A stretch of 64,000 nucleotides of DNA from Gari tellinella. Its lineage: Eukaryota; Mollusca; Bivalvia; Cardiida; Psammobiidae. The stretch spans positions 26,676,119 through 26,740,118 of the forward strand of contig OV277872.1 of assembly GCA_922989275.2 (NCBI GenBank), read 5' to 3'. The notes below the pieces were generated by a model, which was not told the DNA's origin, searched no databases, and saw only the letters and a list, made by a program, of their open reading frames with translations. The position numbers and the translations under genes are program-made. Shown here piece after piece: positions 1 to 9,951 of the stretch (position 1 is the first letter of the stretch; each line of letters opens with the position of its first letter).

Positions 1-110
1 GCGTTTGCGTACGTTTGCGTTTAAACGGGAAAGAATAACAGATTCTCCCCTGTATAAGCGCTTAGAGGGCACAACGAGTTAAATTATTTATCAACATAAA
101 ATATGTTTAA

Positions 111-609
111 TTCATTCCCCCATAAATATGTCTTTTGAGTTGTTATGCCAAATTTTATTTCCCCATAAAAGAAAATGACCCCACTTAACAGTCAATGCCT
201 CATTAATATGTATCATAAGAAAATATTTCTTTATCCTAGCAGATGGTAACTTAAAGCATGCTGAAAGTGAAACAGAATATGCCTTAACCCTTTGAACCCT
301 AGTCCCGCATATTGGCGTTGTTTTCAAACAGTGTACATGTGAAAAGAACACTTGTCCTGTGCAAACAGTGAAGACCCAGATCAGAGGGCTCCGAAAGGAG
401 CCCTCTGATCAGGGTCTTCACTGTTTGTCATAATTCAAAACATTGACAAAAACAACCCTTAAAAGTCAGAAATGGACCAGACTAAAATGGAAACTGGAAT
501 TTACCATTAAAGTTTCAGGGAGGAAAGAGTTAAGGCAGTCTGCTTTACTTTCAACCTGCTTTAAGTACTCACCTGTATTCAAAATAGAAATAGGCTATGG
601 AGTAATAGG
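111..609. mobile_element. TTAA-flanked hairpin MITE, family H2 (host of a nested H1 element)
   Basis: The element is flanked by TTAA at 107-110 and 610-613. Its ends resemble other H2 copies in the window (CCCCCATA near the left, TATGGAGTAATAGG at the right). Its centre is an inverted repeat, TTAAAGCATGCTGAAAGT... paired with ...ACTTTCAACCTGCTTTAA. The hairpin apex (TGCC-TTAA-GGCA) is split by an H1 element at 288-529. TTAA target sites with CCC/GGG-type termini are typical of piggyBac-like non-autonomous elements, so that superfamily is the inference. No coding capacity is seen. Confidence 0.7.
288..529. mobile_element. TTAA-flanked hairpin MITE, family H1, copy 1
   Basis: This 242-bp element is bounded by TTAA (284-287 and 530-533). 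It begins CCCTTTGAACCCTAGTCCC and ends CAGGGAGGAAAGAG, giving loose terminal inverted repeats. Positions 364-425 form a long hairpin: two 14-bp perfect stems (AACAGTGAAGACCC/GGGTCTTCACTGTT and GATCAGAGGGCTCC/GGAGCCCTCTGATC) separated by one A-A mismatch and closed by a GAAA loop. It is nearly identical to 1007-1249. A piggyBac-like origin is inferred from the TTAA target. Confidence 0.8.
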
Positions 610-696
610 TTAAAACAAATTGTAAGCAAAGAGGATATAAATAAACTAAATATTGCAACATAAAGGTAAAGCAGGATAACAATCTATCTATCAGTC

Positions 697-1594
697 AGGG
701 CTATCTACCAGTATGGGGAGTATTTCAAAAACTAAAATCTTTATTTTACCCTATGGTGTCACCACTCTTTAGAATAATCTTTGAGATGACTCTAATGAGT
801 AGTAACGCCATGGGATTTGGTGCTGAAATGCCTGAGAAAATGTTGGAATAGTTCAGTTTACTCTCTGATCAGGAGACCAGTTTAACGCAGTCTGAAAGTA
901 AAGCAGAATGCACCTTAAGGCGCATTCTGAACACTTTCAACCTGCTTTAAGTTTAAGTGGAAACTTATCTTCAATACTAGAAGCAGGCTAAAGGGTAAAG
1001 GATTAACCCTTTGAACCCTAGTCCCGCATATTGGCGTTGTTTTCAAACAGTGTACATGTGAAAAGTACACTTGTCCTGTGCAAACAGTGAAGACCCAGAT
1101 CAGAGGGCTCCGAAAGGAGCCCTCTGATCAGGGTCTTCACTGTTTGTCATAATTCAAAACATTGACAAAAACAACCCTTAAAAGTCAGAAATGGACCAGA
1201 CTAAAATGGAAACTGGAATTTTCCATTTAACGTTTCAGGGAGGAAAGAGTTAAAACAAGGTTAACAGAAAATACAGAGCACCAGATAAGGGTAGTTTTTC
1301 AAAAACTAAAATCTTTATTTCTGAATTAAACCCTATGGTGTCACTACTCATTAGAATCGTCTCTTTGAGATAATTCCAATGAGTAGTAACACCATACGGC
1401 ATAGGATTTGGCGCTGAAATGCCTGAGAAAATGTTGAATTAGTTCAGTTAACTCTCTCTGATCAGGAGACCAGTTTAACGCAGCCTGAAAGTAAAGCAGA
1501 ATGCATCTTAAGGCACATTCTGATTTACTTTCAACCTGCTTAAAGTGGAAACTTATCTTCAATACTAGAAACAGGCTAAAGGGGAAAGGATTAA
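697..1594. repeat. Local duplication of an H3/H2 hairpin block (about 697-1002 and 1270-1590)
   Basis: Two paralogous blocks share the H3 motif (CCCTATGGTGTCAC ... TCTTTGAGATGA ... AGTAGTAACRCCAT), the text CTCTGATCAGGAGACCAG, an H2 hairpin (CTGAAAGTAAAGCAG ... CTTTCAACCTGCTT) and the tail AAAGGATTAA. The left block has an H1 element at its terminal TTAA. The right block (1591-1594) is empty at the same position. The duplication therefore preceded that insertion. Confidence 0.75.
1007..1249. mobile_element. TTAA-flanked hairpin MITE, family H1, copy 2
   Basis: TTAA flanks the element at 1003-1006 and 1250-1253. The sequence is almost identical to 288-529, including the long GAAA-capped hairpin. 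The flank GGATTAA|AACAAGGTTAACAG occurs without the element at 1588-1608. This supplies an empty site and confirms a 4-bp TTAA target duplication. Confidence 0.85.
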
Positions 1595-1819
1595 AACAAG
1601 GTTAACAGAAAATAGCATTACTGTTTTTCTGGTAAGCATTTGTAACTCCTCTTGAAGTCTTGCTTTCTTGCTTCTGAGACTATGAAGAAGTTGTAATCTA
1701 TTTTGACCTTCTTCTTGCCTCTCAAGAAAATCCATTTTCTGAAAATGTAAAAATGTTTCATATCTCTTGATGTACTAGTCCTTATCTGTGTACAGTTTAC
1801 CCAATAGCACGCTTCTTAA

Positions 1820-2294
1820 CTCTTTGAACCCTAGTCCCGCATATAGGCGTCCTTTTCAAAAAGTATACATGTGAAAAGTGAACTTGTTCTATGCAAACAG
1901 TGAAAACCCAGATCAGAGGGCTCCGTATAGTGCAAAATATTGACAAAAACCTTTAAAAGTCAGAAATGGGCTAGGCTAAAATGGAAACTGGGATTGTCCA
2001 TTTGATTTGATTTGTTTTGATTTTACGTCGCTTTCAACAGTATTTCAGTTATATCGCGACGTCCAGCTAATTACAGGTGGAGGAAGACCCCAGAAGTCAT
2101 TTATGCACTGTTTCAGGCACAAATTGGTAACTGGGTAGAACCACCGACCTTCCTTCCCCACATGAAAAATCCGAACGACCCTACTGGGATTCGAACTCAC
2201 AGCGGTGAGGAGCTTAGTGATGTAAGTCACAGTGACTATACCACTAGGCCACGGAGGCCCCAATTGTCCATTTGAAGTTTCAGAGAGGAAAGAG
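1820..2294. mobile_element. TTAA-flanked MITE, family H1, copy 3, interrupted by a SINE
   Basis: The element is bounded by TTAA (1816-1819, 2295-2298) with H1 ends (CTCTTTGAACCCTAGTCCC; CAGAGAGGAAAGAG). The right half of the hairpin is deleted after AGGGCTCCGTATAG. A SINE with a 13-bp target duplication sits in the distal part, which explains the extra length over the roughly 242 bp of other copies. Confidence 0.8.
2006..2262 (-). mobile_element. tRNA-derived SINE with target-site duplication
   Basis: Read on the minus strand, the head is tRNA-like. An A-box-like GTGGCCTAGTGGTATAG is followed by a B box GAGTTCGAATCCC, then a tRNA-unrelated body, then GCGACGTAAAATC and an A-rich simple tail (AAACAAATCAAATCAAA). 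ATTGTCCATTTGA is duplicated on both sides (1993-2005 and 2263-2275), as expected for LINE-driven retroposition. It lies inside an H1 MITE. The head with intact Pol III boxes argues that it was full length when inserted. Confidence 0.85.
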
Positions 2295-2298
2295 TTAA

Positions 2299-2924
2299 CT
2301 TATATAGATTTTGTTGGGAAACACATTTCTCAAAAGTAAGGCATTGTTCTTGATAGTAAGAGTATATCACTATCAACAGATTCAGGATGCAAAACTACAC
2401 CAACCTGATACCAAAAATAATCATCAAAACACTTAAGGTGACGTTTAATCTGAGATAATTTTTGAGGTTTAAATCTGATATGTACTAGCTGTCATGTATT
2501 CTAGAAATTTGGTCCGACGACAAAACTTAAAATTGTCATAACTTTTTTATTTTTTAAAATATTTACAAAATTCAAAAAGTTATGCATTTGTTTTTCTTTA
2601 CTTTATCGAATAGAGTTAATTTAAACTTAATTTGATTAAGAATGAAAATAAGTCAGGGTTGCTACATGTAAACAACAATAAAAAGAATTTAAAATAATCA
2701 TTATCTCCCCTGAAAAGTTTACAATTTGACTAAAATAGCGACCTCAAGCTTGATTTGAAGACAGAAATTTGCTTTCATACTAATTTTTAACTTGTAATAA
2801 TTGTATAATTTTAACTTGTAAATTTAAATCAATCAGTCAATCTGTGATTATTAGGATTTCAGAAAAAAAAAAAACGATTTTCCTCCCCATCAAGATCGAA
2901 TTGTCATGAAACCGTAATAAAGAC
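2299..2924. other. AT-rich interval without recognised feature
   Basis: I see only AT-rich sequence with short homopolymers (for example an A-run near 2863). No open frame looks coding and no terminal repeats were noticed. Confidence 0.5.
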
Positions 2925-2928
2925 TTAA

Positions 2929-3178
2929 CCCTTTCCCCCATAGAAGCGATTTTTAGCGTATTCAATTTATTCCTCCGCTGAGGAAAATAGTTCCAATTTA
3001 TACCCTCATGAACAATTAATTACCATTACAAATATTTTTTTATAGCCTGGCAGTTTTTAGCTTAAAGCCAGGCTGAAAGTAAAGCAGAATGTGCCTTAAG
3101 GCACATTCTGCTTCACTTTCAACTTGCTTTAAGTGGTCACCTGTATTCAAAACTATAAACAGACTATGAGGTAAAGGG
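2929..3178. mobile_element. TTAA-flanked hairpin MITE, family H2, complete copy
   Basis: TTAA lies at 2925-2928 and 3179-3182. The ends are CCCTTTCCCCCATAG and CTATGAGGTAAAGGG, good terminal inverted repeats. The centre is a hairpin whose arms are AGCCAGGCTGAAAGTAAAGC and its near complement, with the apex AATGTGCC-TTAA-GGCACATT. Length 250 bp. It is the clearest undisturbed example of the family here. It is non-coding, and a piggyBac-like origin is inferred. Confidence 0.85.
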
Positions 3179-3389
3179 TTAAAGAGGCACCCGTCACAAA
3201 TTAATGTATCGACAGTCACAGGGTTTCATTAATCAGTCAGAGACTATAGCCCATACTATATGTGGGTCTACTGAATAAAGCACCCCACTTCCGTTTATGC
3301 AAGCGCTTTACCTGAGAAGAGTGCAATTATCCTATAGTATACACAGTGTTTATCCAAATCATTTTTATTTTTACCAAGGAACATTAAAA

Positions 3390-4684
3390 AACAAGAGCCG
3401 CATACGGCCCTAAATCGCTCACCTGGTATCCATGTCTACGGTCATAGTAATTAATGGACCAGTAATGAAAATTTCCTCTATAAGCCATGCTGTTTGAACT
3501 AGGAAGATTATTTGAAGAAAACTGGCAAAGGGTCAACCATCATTACTTGTGTAAAAATATTCTTAAAACTGACCAATAGTTTCAGAGAAAAAGATTTTTT
3601 AAGATTTTCTATACAGAAATATAAGGAAAATTTGCCCCATCCACTGGGGGCCATGTTTTTAAAGATGACAAAATTATTTTAAGAAATCTGGTAGAGAGTC
3701 ATCAATGGATCATTTGTGTAAAATTATTTTCAATTTGGACCAGTAGTTTCCCAGAAGAAGATTTTTTAAGTTTTTATTATACAGTATAATAAGAAAAACG
3801 TGCTCCACCCACTGGCAGCCTCATTTTTTAAGATATCAAAACCATTTTAAGAAATCTAGTAGAGGATCACCAACCGATCATTTGTGTAAAATTATTTTCA
3901 ATTTGGAACAGTTATGTTTCACAGAAGAAGATTTTTAAAAGTTTTTACTATACAGTATCATAAGGAAAACGTGCTCCACCCACTGGCGGCCATGTTTTTT
4001 TAGATATCAAAATTATTTTAAGAAATCTGGTAGAGGGTCACCTATGGATCATTCAAGTGAAATTATTTTCAATTTGGACTAGTAGTTTCACAGAAGAAGA
4101 TTTTTAAAGTTGTTACTATACAGTATCATAAGGAAAGCATGCCCCACCCACTGGCGGCCATGGTTTTTTAGATATCAAAATTATTTTGAGAAATCTGGTA
4201 AAGGGTCACCCATGGATCATTCATGTGAAATTATTTTCAATTTGGACTAGTAAGTTCACAGAAGAAGATTTTTAAAGTTGTTACTATACAGTATCATAAG
4301 GAAAACATGCCCCACCCACTGGCGGCCATGTTTTTTAGATATCAAATTTATTTTAAGAAATCAGGTAGAGAGTCACCAATGGATCATTTGTGTGAAATTA
4401 CTTTCAAATCGGACCAGCTGTTTTTGACAAGAAGATTTTTAAAGTTTTTTCAATTGGTTGCCATGGCAACCACAATTTCAATTGAATCACCTATATTTGA
4501 AGAAATCTGAGAGAGTACACTACAAGGAACAACCCTGTGAAGTTTTGAAGAAATTGGCCCAGTGGTTTCCAAGGAGAAGATGTTTAAAGAAAAAGTTTGA
4601 CGACGGACGGACTGACGGACGGACGACGACGGACACAGGGCGATCACAATAGCTCACCATGGCACTTCGTGCCAGGTGAGCTAA
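3390..4684 (+). mobile_element. Tandem-repeat element, class 1 (Helentron/HINE-like?)
   Basis: The element starts AACAAGAGCCGCATACGGCC (a small hairpin) then AAATCGCTCACCTGG. It ends with GACGGACGGACG-rich sequence, then GGCACTTCGTGCCAGGTGAGCTAA. GCTCACCTGG and CCAGGTGAGC are subterminal inverted repeats. The interior is about five degenerate tandem units of roughly 170 bp, each containing CCACTGGCGGCCATG (3640, 3810, 3980, 4150, 4317). A 3' hairpin followed by CTAA recalls non-autonomous Helitron/Helentron elements. That assignment is an inference, and no Rep/helicase is present. Confidence 0.65.
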
Positions 4685-5738
4685 CAAGGGCCACCATGGC
4701 CCTAAATCGCTCACCTGGTACACCATGTAAAACATGACCTATAGTGACCTAGATTACAACTGGACATGACCCACAATCAACCTTTAGAGTGTTAAAAAGA
4801 GTTTTCTATGATTTGACCTTTGAGTTTCTGACCAGACACAACCCACATTTGATTTTGACCTAGATTTGATGTAGGCAAACATTCTGGCAATATTTCATTC
4901 AGATCTAATGAGATTTGTAGCCTCTAGAGGGTTAACAATGTTTTTCTTTGATTTGACCTAGTGACCTAAATCTTGATCCGACATGACCCATATTCGAACT
5001 TGACCTAGATATCAATTAGGCAAACATTCTGACTAAGTTTCATTAAAATCCAATGAGATTTGAAGCCTCTAGAGTGTTAAAAAGGGTTTTCTATGATTTT
5101 ACCTAGTGACCTAGTTTTGACCGGACATGACCCATATTCAAACTTGACCTAGATATGAATGAGGCAAACATTTTGACTAAGTGTCATGAAGATAAGGTGA
5201 GATTTGTAGTCTATAGAGTGTAAACAAGGTTTTCCTATGATTTGCCCTAGTGACCCAGTTTTTGACCCAACACGACCCATATTCGAACATGACCTAGATA
5301 TCAATCAGACAAACATTCTGACTAGAATGCATTAAATTCCAATAAGATTTGTAGCCTCTATAGTGTTAACAAGGTTTTTCTACGATTTGACCTAGTGACC
5401 TAGTTTTTGACCCAGTATGACCTATATTCGAACTTGACCTAGATATCAATGAGGCAAACATTTTGATTCAGTTTCATTAAGATCCAATAAGATTGGTAGC
5501 CTCTAGATTGTTAACAAGATTTTTCTATGATTTGACCTAGTGACCTAGTTTTTGACCAGACATGATCCACATTCAAACTTGATCTAGACTTCATCAAGAC
5601 AAACATTGTCATCAAGTTTCATGAAGATCGGATGAAATTTGTAGCCGCTAGAGTGCTAACGAACCAATTCTGAACAGACAGACTGACGGACAGACAGACG
5701 ACGGATATCCAGCGATCCTAAAAGCTCACCTTAGCTAA
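4685..5738 (+). mobile_element. Tandem-repeat element, class 1, second copy in tandem
   Basis: It abuts the previous element directly. It starts ACAAGGGCCACCATGGCCC and AAATCGCTCACCTGG. The body is about six units of 140-147 bp carrying GACCTAGTGACCTAGTTTTT. The end is GCGATCCTAAAAGCTCACCTTAGCTAA, so the usual terminal hairpin is collapsed by a short deletion. The internal units are a different sequence from the neighbouring element at 3390-4684, although the ends are the same. Confidence 0.6.
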
Positions 5739-5963
5739 AAAAGATACATGATCAATTCTTGGATTTGTGTCTTTTAAATATATTTTTCTTCACAAAGTTT
5801 CACTATAATTCACAGTTTTTTCCTCCCTTTTTCAGTTCTGTTCAGTGTTGAACTTAATGATATAGCAATTTGGAAACGGCTTTGCAATGACATAAGCAGG
5901 TGGCACGCACCATACCTAGCTAAGTTATATAGGAAACCCCTAAGATATTGGAATCTAGGATAC
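5739..5963. other. Interval without recognised feature
   Basis: This is AT-rich sequence between a tandem-repeat element and a hAT-type MITE. Nothing recognised. Confidence 0.4.
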
Positions 5964-6219
5964 CAGGGCTGCCATAAGTTAGCATGAAAAATCCTAAGAT
6001 TTCCAAATTTGCATTTTTTAAGTGCGATTTTACGAATCCTTCCTTTACCACGTAGCCTGTTTCTAGTTTTGTTGACATGTGACTACTTAAAGCAGGCTGG
6101 AAGTAAAGCAGAATGTGCCTTAAGGTGCATTCTGCTTTACTTTCAGCCTGCTTTAAGCTACTATGTACCAGAAAAAAAATCCAAAGATTTAGGAAAACTC
6201 CGGAGAAATGGCAGCCCTG
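5964..6219. mobile_element. hAT-type MITE with 6-bp target duplication
   Basis: The ends are CAGGGCTGCCA and TGGCAGCCCTG, an 11-bp perfect terminal inverted repeat starting with the CAGGG common in hAT elements. The flanks are GGATAC|CAGGG and CCCTG|GGATAC, a 6-bp target duplication. The interior contains an H2-type hairpin (about 6080-6165, CTGGAAGTAAAGCAGAATG ... CATTCTGCTTTACTTTCAG). Non-coding. Confidence 0.75.
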
Positions 6220-6520
6220 GGATACAGTCTTTGCCCTAACTCACTTTCCTGAAGCCCTGGCAAGTGATTTCTGAATTAGGCAAGACTTCTTCGACGCCGT
6301 CAATATGATATCTGGACATGTATGACATTGTTTATCTGTCTCTATTATGATGTTATTTGTTACCCATGACAACAATACAAAAGGATGACGGGTCAGATCC
6401 ATAACGGTCTGGGTCAAACCTGCCCACTTTTTGGATGTTTTGACCCGCATTCGAAAGTTAAATAATCGCTTATATTGGTGAAAATTGAGTTAACTGATAG
6501 AGAAAACGATGTGAACAAGA
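6220..6520. other. Interval without recognised feature
   Basis: A 69-codon minus-strand open frame here has no recognisable motif and is probably chance. No repeats were noticed. Confidence 0.4.
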
Positions 6521-7001
6521 AACAAGACAGCGCGTTCAATAAACGCTTATGCCCCCAGTAGCATCCTTGACAATCTATTCTGAATCTTTTCTAAGTCCAA
6601 CCTAGGTCAAGGTCAGGGTCAAACCGAGCTTGGGTATTATTTGTGAGTTGGTAATGGTCCAAGGCAACAACTGTATAAGTATCAAAGCATTGTAGTCAGT
6701 TTTGTTGATGCTAGACGAAACGGTAAAATCTAGTTAACCAAGAAATAGCCTACACTGTATTTAAAATTTTCTAAGTCAAATTAGGTCAAGGTCAAGATTA
6801 AAGTTTGGTGATATTGGTGGATAGAGAATGGTCCAAGGCAACAACTGTATAAGTATCCAAGCATTTGGGTAAGCCGTGTTGATGCTAGACGAAACAGTAA
6901 AATCTACTTAACCTTGTTACGGACGGACGCACCCACGCACGGACGGACGGACAGACAGGACGATTACTATTACCCCGCATCTGTCGATGCTGGGGGCATA
7001 A
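6521..7001 (+). mobile_element. Tandem-repeat element, class 2
   Basis: It starts AACAAGACAGCGCGTTCAAT with the small hairpin GCGTTCAATAAACGC, then TTATGCCCCCAG. It ends with GACGGACGGACAGACAGG, then GCATCTGTCGATGC and TGGGGGCATAA. TATGCCCCCAG and CTGGGGGCATA are subterminal inverted repeats. The body is two units of about 180 bp with TAGGTCAAGGTCA and GCAACAACTGTATAAGTATC. The architecture matches class 1 although the sequence is unrelated. A longer copy is at 18537-19164. Confidence 0.65.
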
Positions 7002-7002
7002 A

Positions 7003-7620
7003 AACAAGAGCCCATGGGGCCCTATGGCGCTCACCAGAGTACACAGTCCCCAGATTTAACTAGACCTATAGCTAATTGTGACTAATACCCCCACTAGCGC
7101 CTTGGCACAAGAAGCAAAATGTGTCAGGATAATAATGTGGATGTGTGTTCTCCATATGAACTAGAGGGTTCAGAAGCATTTTCTAGGCTTTGACCTAATG
7201 ACCTACTTTTTGACCTGACACATTTTATACATGTATTCATACATTGCCTAGATTTGATCAAGGTAATAATTCTAAGCAAGTTGTATGAAATTATGGCTAA
7301 AACTAAGGCCCCTACAGTGTTTAGAAGCTATTTCTATGTTTTATTCTACTGACCTACTTTTTAATCTTATGTATCCCATATACACACAGTGCCTAGCTTT
7401 TGTCAAGCTAACCATTTTAAGCAAGTTTCAAGAAGATTGGGCTTAAAATATTGCCTCTTGAGAGGCAAAAAGCTTTTTCTGTGATTTGACCTACTGACCT
7501 ACTTTATGACCCAACATGACCTACATTCATGTATGACCTATGTTTTATTAAGGTCATGACACTGACAAAATTTCATAAAGATATAACCAAGAATATGACT
7601 TCTAGAATGTTTTTAAATTT
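7003..7620 (+). mobile_element. Tandem-repeat element, class 1, 3'-truncated
   Basis: It starts AACAAGAGCCCATGGGGCCC followed by GCGCTCACCAGAG. The body has degenerate units with GACCTACTTTTTGACC. No terminal hairpin is found; the sequence merges into a fragment with GGCGGCCATGTTTTTT near 7660. It follows the class 2 element within a few bases. Confidence 0.55.
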
Positions 7621-7842
7621 TAATTCAATATTTCCGAACACCGAAAATGAGCACGCCCTCTGGCGGCCATGTTTTTTGAGGGATCAAAATTCTTTGAACA
7701 ACTTTTAAAGAGGCTCGCAACCGGATCAAGCATTAAAAATAGTAATTTGTAAATATATGTCAAATGCTTATATAAATGGGTAAAATTTAGTTTAGGATAA
7801 TAAATTCTGTTAAAAAATGCATTTCCAAAAAAAAAAAAAAGA

Positions 7843-7934
7843 AGAGGCTCTGGTGGGATGCGAACCCGTGACCATCCATGCGGAGACAAAAATGAAAATT
7901 GAGGCATCGCCTTTACGCCCTCGGCTACGGACAC
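7843..7934 (-). mobile_element. tRNA-like (class II) relic or SINE head
   Basis: The minus strand reads GTGTCCGTAGCCGAGGGCG (A-box-like), a long variable region, then GGTCACGGGTTCGCATCCC (B box and T arm), ending GCCTCTTC and a run of T. The acceptor arms do not pair, so a functional tRNA is unlikely. It may be a SINE head or a retro-pseudogene of a tRNA-Leu/Ser-type molecule. The poly-T run could be a Pol III terminator. Confidence 0.5.
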
Positions 7935-8087
7935 TCTCTATATATATGGTAGCGAATTAACGTACTTCAATGATAGCTATTAATAGAACATTATTCGGCT
8001 CGGGTTTATGTCTGACCCCGTGTAGAGAAGCAACAACAACAACCATACCGTTAGCTAACGCTATGGAAAAACGATGGAAAATATCTA

Positions 8088-9298
8088 AACAAGGGCCACT
8101 ATGGCCCTAAATCGCTCACCTGGTACACCATGGCAAACTTGACCTATAGTGACCTAGATTATGACTGGACATGTATACCCACAATCAACCTCTAGAGTGT
8201 AAACAAGATTTTCCAATGATTTGACCTAGTGACCTAGTTTTTGAACGGACATGACCCATATTCAAACTTGACCTAGATATTAATGCGACAAACATTCTGA
8301 CCAAATTTCATTAAGATCCATTGAGATTTGTAGCCTCTAGAGTGTCAACAAGGTTTTTCTATGATTTGACCAAGTGACCTAGTTTTTGACCTGACATGAC
8401 CCACATTCGAACTTGACCTAGATATCAATGAGACAAACATTCTGACCAAGTTTCATCAAGATCCAATGAGATTTGTAGCCTCTAGAGTGTTCACAAGGTT
8501 TTTCTATGATTTGACCTAGCACCTAGTTTCTGATCGGACATGACCCACGTTCAAACTTGACCTAGATATCAATAAGGCAAACATTTTGAGCAAGTTTCAT
8601 TAAGATCCATTGAGATTTGTAGCCTCTAGAGTGTTAACAAGGTTTTTCTATGATTTGACCTAGTGACCTAGTTTTTGACCGGACATGACCCACATTCGAA
8701 CTTGACCTAGATATCAATGAGGCAAACATTCTGACCAAGTTTCATTAAGATCCATTGAGATTTGTAGCCTCTAGAGTGTTAAGATTTTTCTATGATTTGA
8801 CCTAGTGACCTAGTTTTTGACCGGACATGACCCACATTCAAACTTGACCTAGATATCAATGAGGCAAACATTCTGACCAAGTTTCATAAAGATCCATTGA
8901 CATTTGTAGTCTCTAGAGTGTTAACAAGGTTTTTCTATGATTTGACCTAGTGACCTAGTTTTTGACCGGACATGACCCACATTCGAACTTGACCTAGATA
9001 TCAATGAGGCAAACATTCTGACCAAGTTTCATAAAGATCCATTGACATTTGTAGTCTCTAGAGTGTTAACAAGGTTTTTCTATGATTTGACCTAGTAACC
9101 TAGTTTTTGACCAGACATGACCCACTTTCGAACTTGACCTAGATTTAATCAAGACAAACATTGTCATGAAGTTTCATGAAGATAAGATGAAATTTGTAGG
9201 CGCTAGAGTGTTAACAAACAATTGTGGACGGACGGACAGACGACGGACATTCAGCGATCCTAAAAGCTCACCTTGGCACTTCGTGCCAGGTGAGCTAA
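8088..9298 (+). mobile_element. Tandem-repeat element, class 1, complete
   Basis: It starts AACAAGGGCCACTATGGCCC and AAATCGCTCACCTGG, and ends GGCACTTCGTGCCAGGTGAGCTAA. About seven tandem units carry TCTAGAGTGTTAACAAGG at 8336, 8481, 8625, 8770, 8912 and 9055, a period of 142-145 bp. The insertion is exact: the repeat at 62419-62440 reads ATATCTAAA...ACTAAG without it. The element lacks a visible target duplication, as expected for Helitron-type insertion into A-rich DNA. Assignment to that group is inferred. Confidence 0.75.
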
Positions 9299-9419
9299 AA
9301 ACTAAGATTCGGTGACGATTCTTGAGACGTTTTTTGGACTGATCATATTTTTATAATGTCAGAAGCCAAATAATGCCACAAATTTGCTTTTAATTGAGTA
9401 TTTTATTTTATTTTGCCAA

Positions 9420-9740
9420 GAACACCATCCAGTTGCGAGTCCCTTTAAAGTCTATCCATTGAGAAACACTTTGGTGAAAACCAAATTGAAATCGGACAAG
9501 TAGTTTCGGAGAAGAAGATTTTTCCAGATATTCTGCGTGGTTGCCATGGCAACCAAACAAATTTCCCCACCCACAAACTTTTAACATATTTTCATTACCC
9601 CACCCTACTGATGCTTCTGATGAAGTTTGGTTACACTGGCGCTATTGCTTTTAGAGAAGAAGTTGTTTGCAATTGTTGATGGACGGACAGAGTGGTATCA
9701 CAATAGCCCACCTTGAGCACTTTGTGCTCTGGTGAACTAA
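9420..9740 (+). mobile_element. Tandem-repeat element, class 1, 3' end only
   Basis: The 3' part reads GGTTGCCATGGCAACC, then GGACGGACAGAGTGGTATCACAATAGCCCACC, then GAGCACTTTGTGCTCTGGTGAACTAA. The terminal hairpin is intact but the GCTCACCTG start is missing. It is a truncated copy. Confidence 0.55.
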
Positions 9741-9767
9741 AAATAGACTATAATCAATTGAAAATAT

Positions 9768-9951
9768 AACCATTAAACGTTTCAGGGATGAATGAGTTAA
9801 GGCACATTCTGCTTTACTTTCAGCCTGCTTTAAGCTACTATCTGCTAGGATATAGAAAATATTTATGAGACATTTTCATAACTGTATAAATTGGAACTAT
9901 TTCTTCAGTGAATTGGAAGGCACTAAAAGGAGCTTCTGTGGGGGGAAAGGG
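9768..9951. mobile_element. Remnant of nested H1-in-H2 TTAA MITEs inside the zinc-finger 3' end
   Basis: The text CATTAAACGTTTCAGGGATGAATGAG-TTAA is the right end of an H1 element. It is followed directly by GGCACATTCTGCTTTACTTT, the right half of an H2 hairpin. The H2 right end (GGGGGGAAAGGG, then TTAA at 9952-9955) is intact. This is the same arrangement as at 111-609, with H1 in the H2 apex. The left halves are lost. It supplies the last codons and the stop of the zinc-finger frame. Confidence 0.65.

Larger units (their letters stand above)
7621..9335 (+). repeat. Dispersed repeat (also at 62251-62465), split by two insertions
   Basis: The texts AAAGAGGCTCGCAACCGG, GAATTAACGTACTTCA, CATTCGGCTCGGGTT, CGTTAGCTAACGCTAT and ACTAAGATTCGGTG occur here and in the same order at 62251-62465. 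At 62251 they are contiguous. Here they are separated by a tRNA-like insertion (about 7751-7940) and by a class 1 tandem-repeat element (8088-9298). The 62 kb copy therefore acts as the uninterrupted reference. Confidence 0.7.

Noticed and set aside
7843..7934. Functional tRNA gene
   Set aside because: Box-like motifs are present but acceptor arms do not pair and the anticodon arm is unclear.
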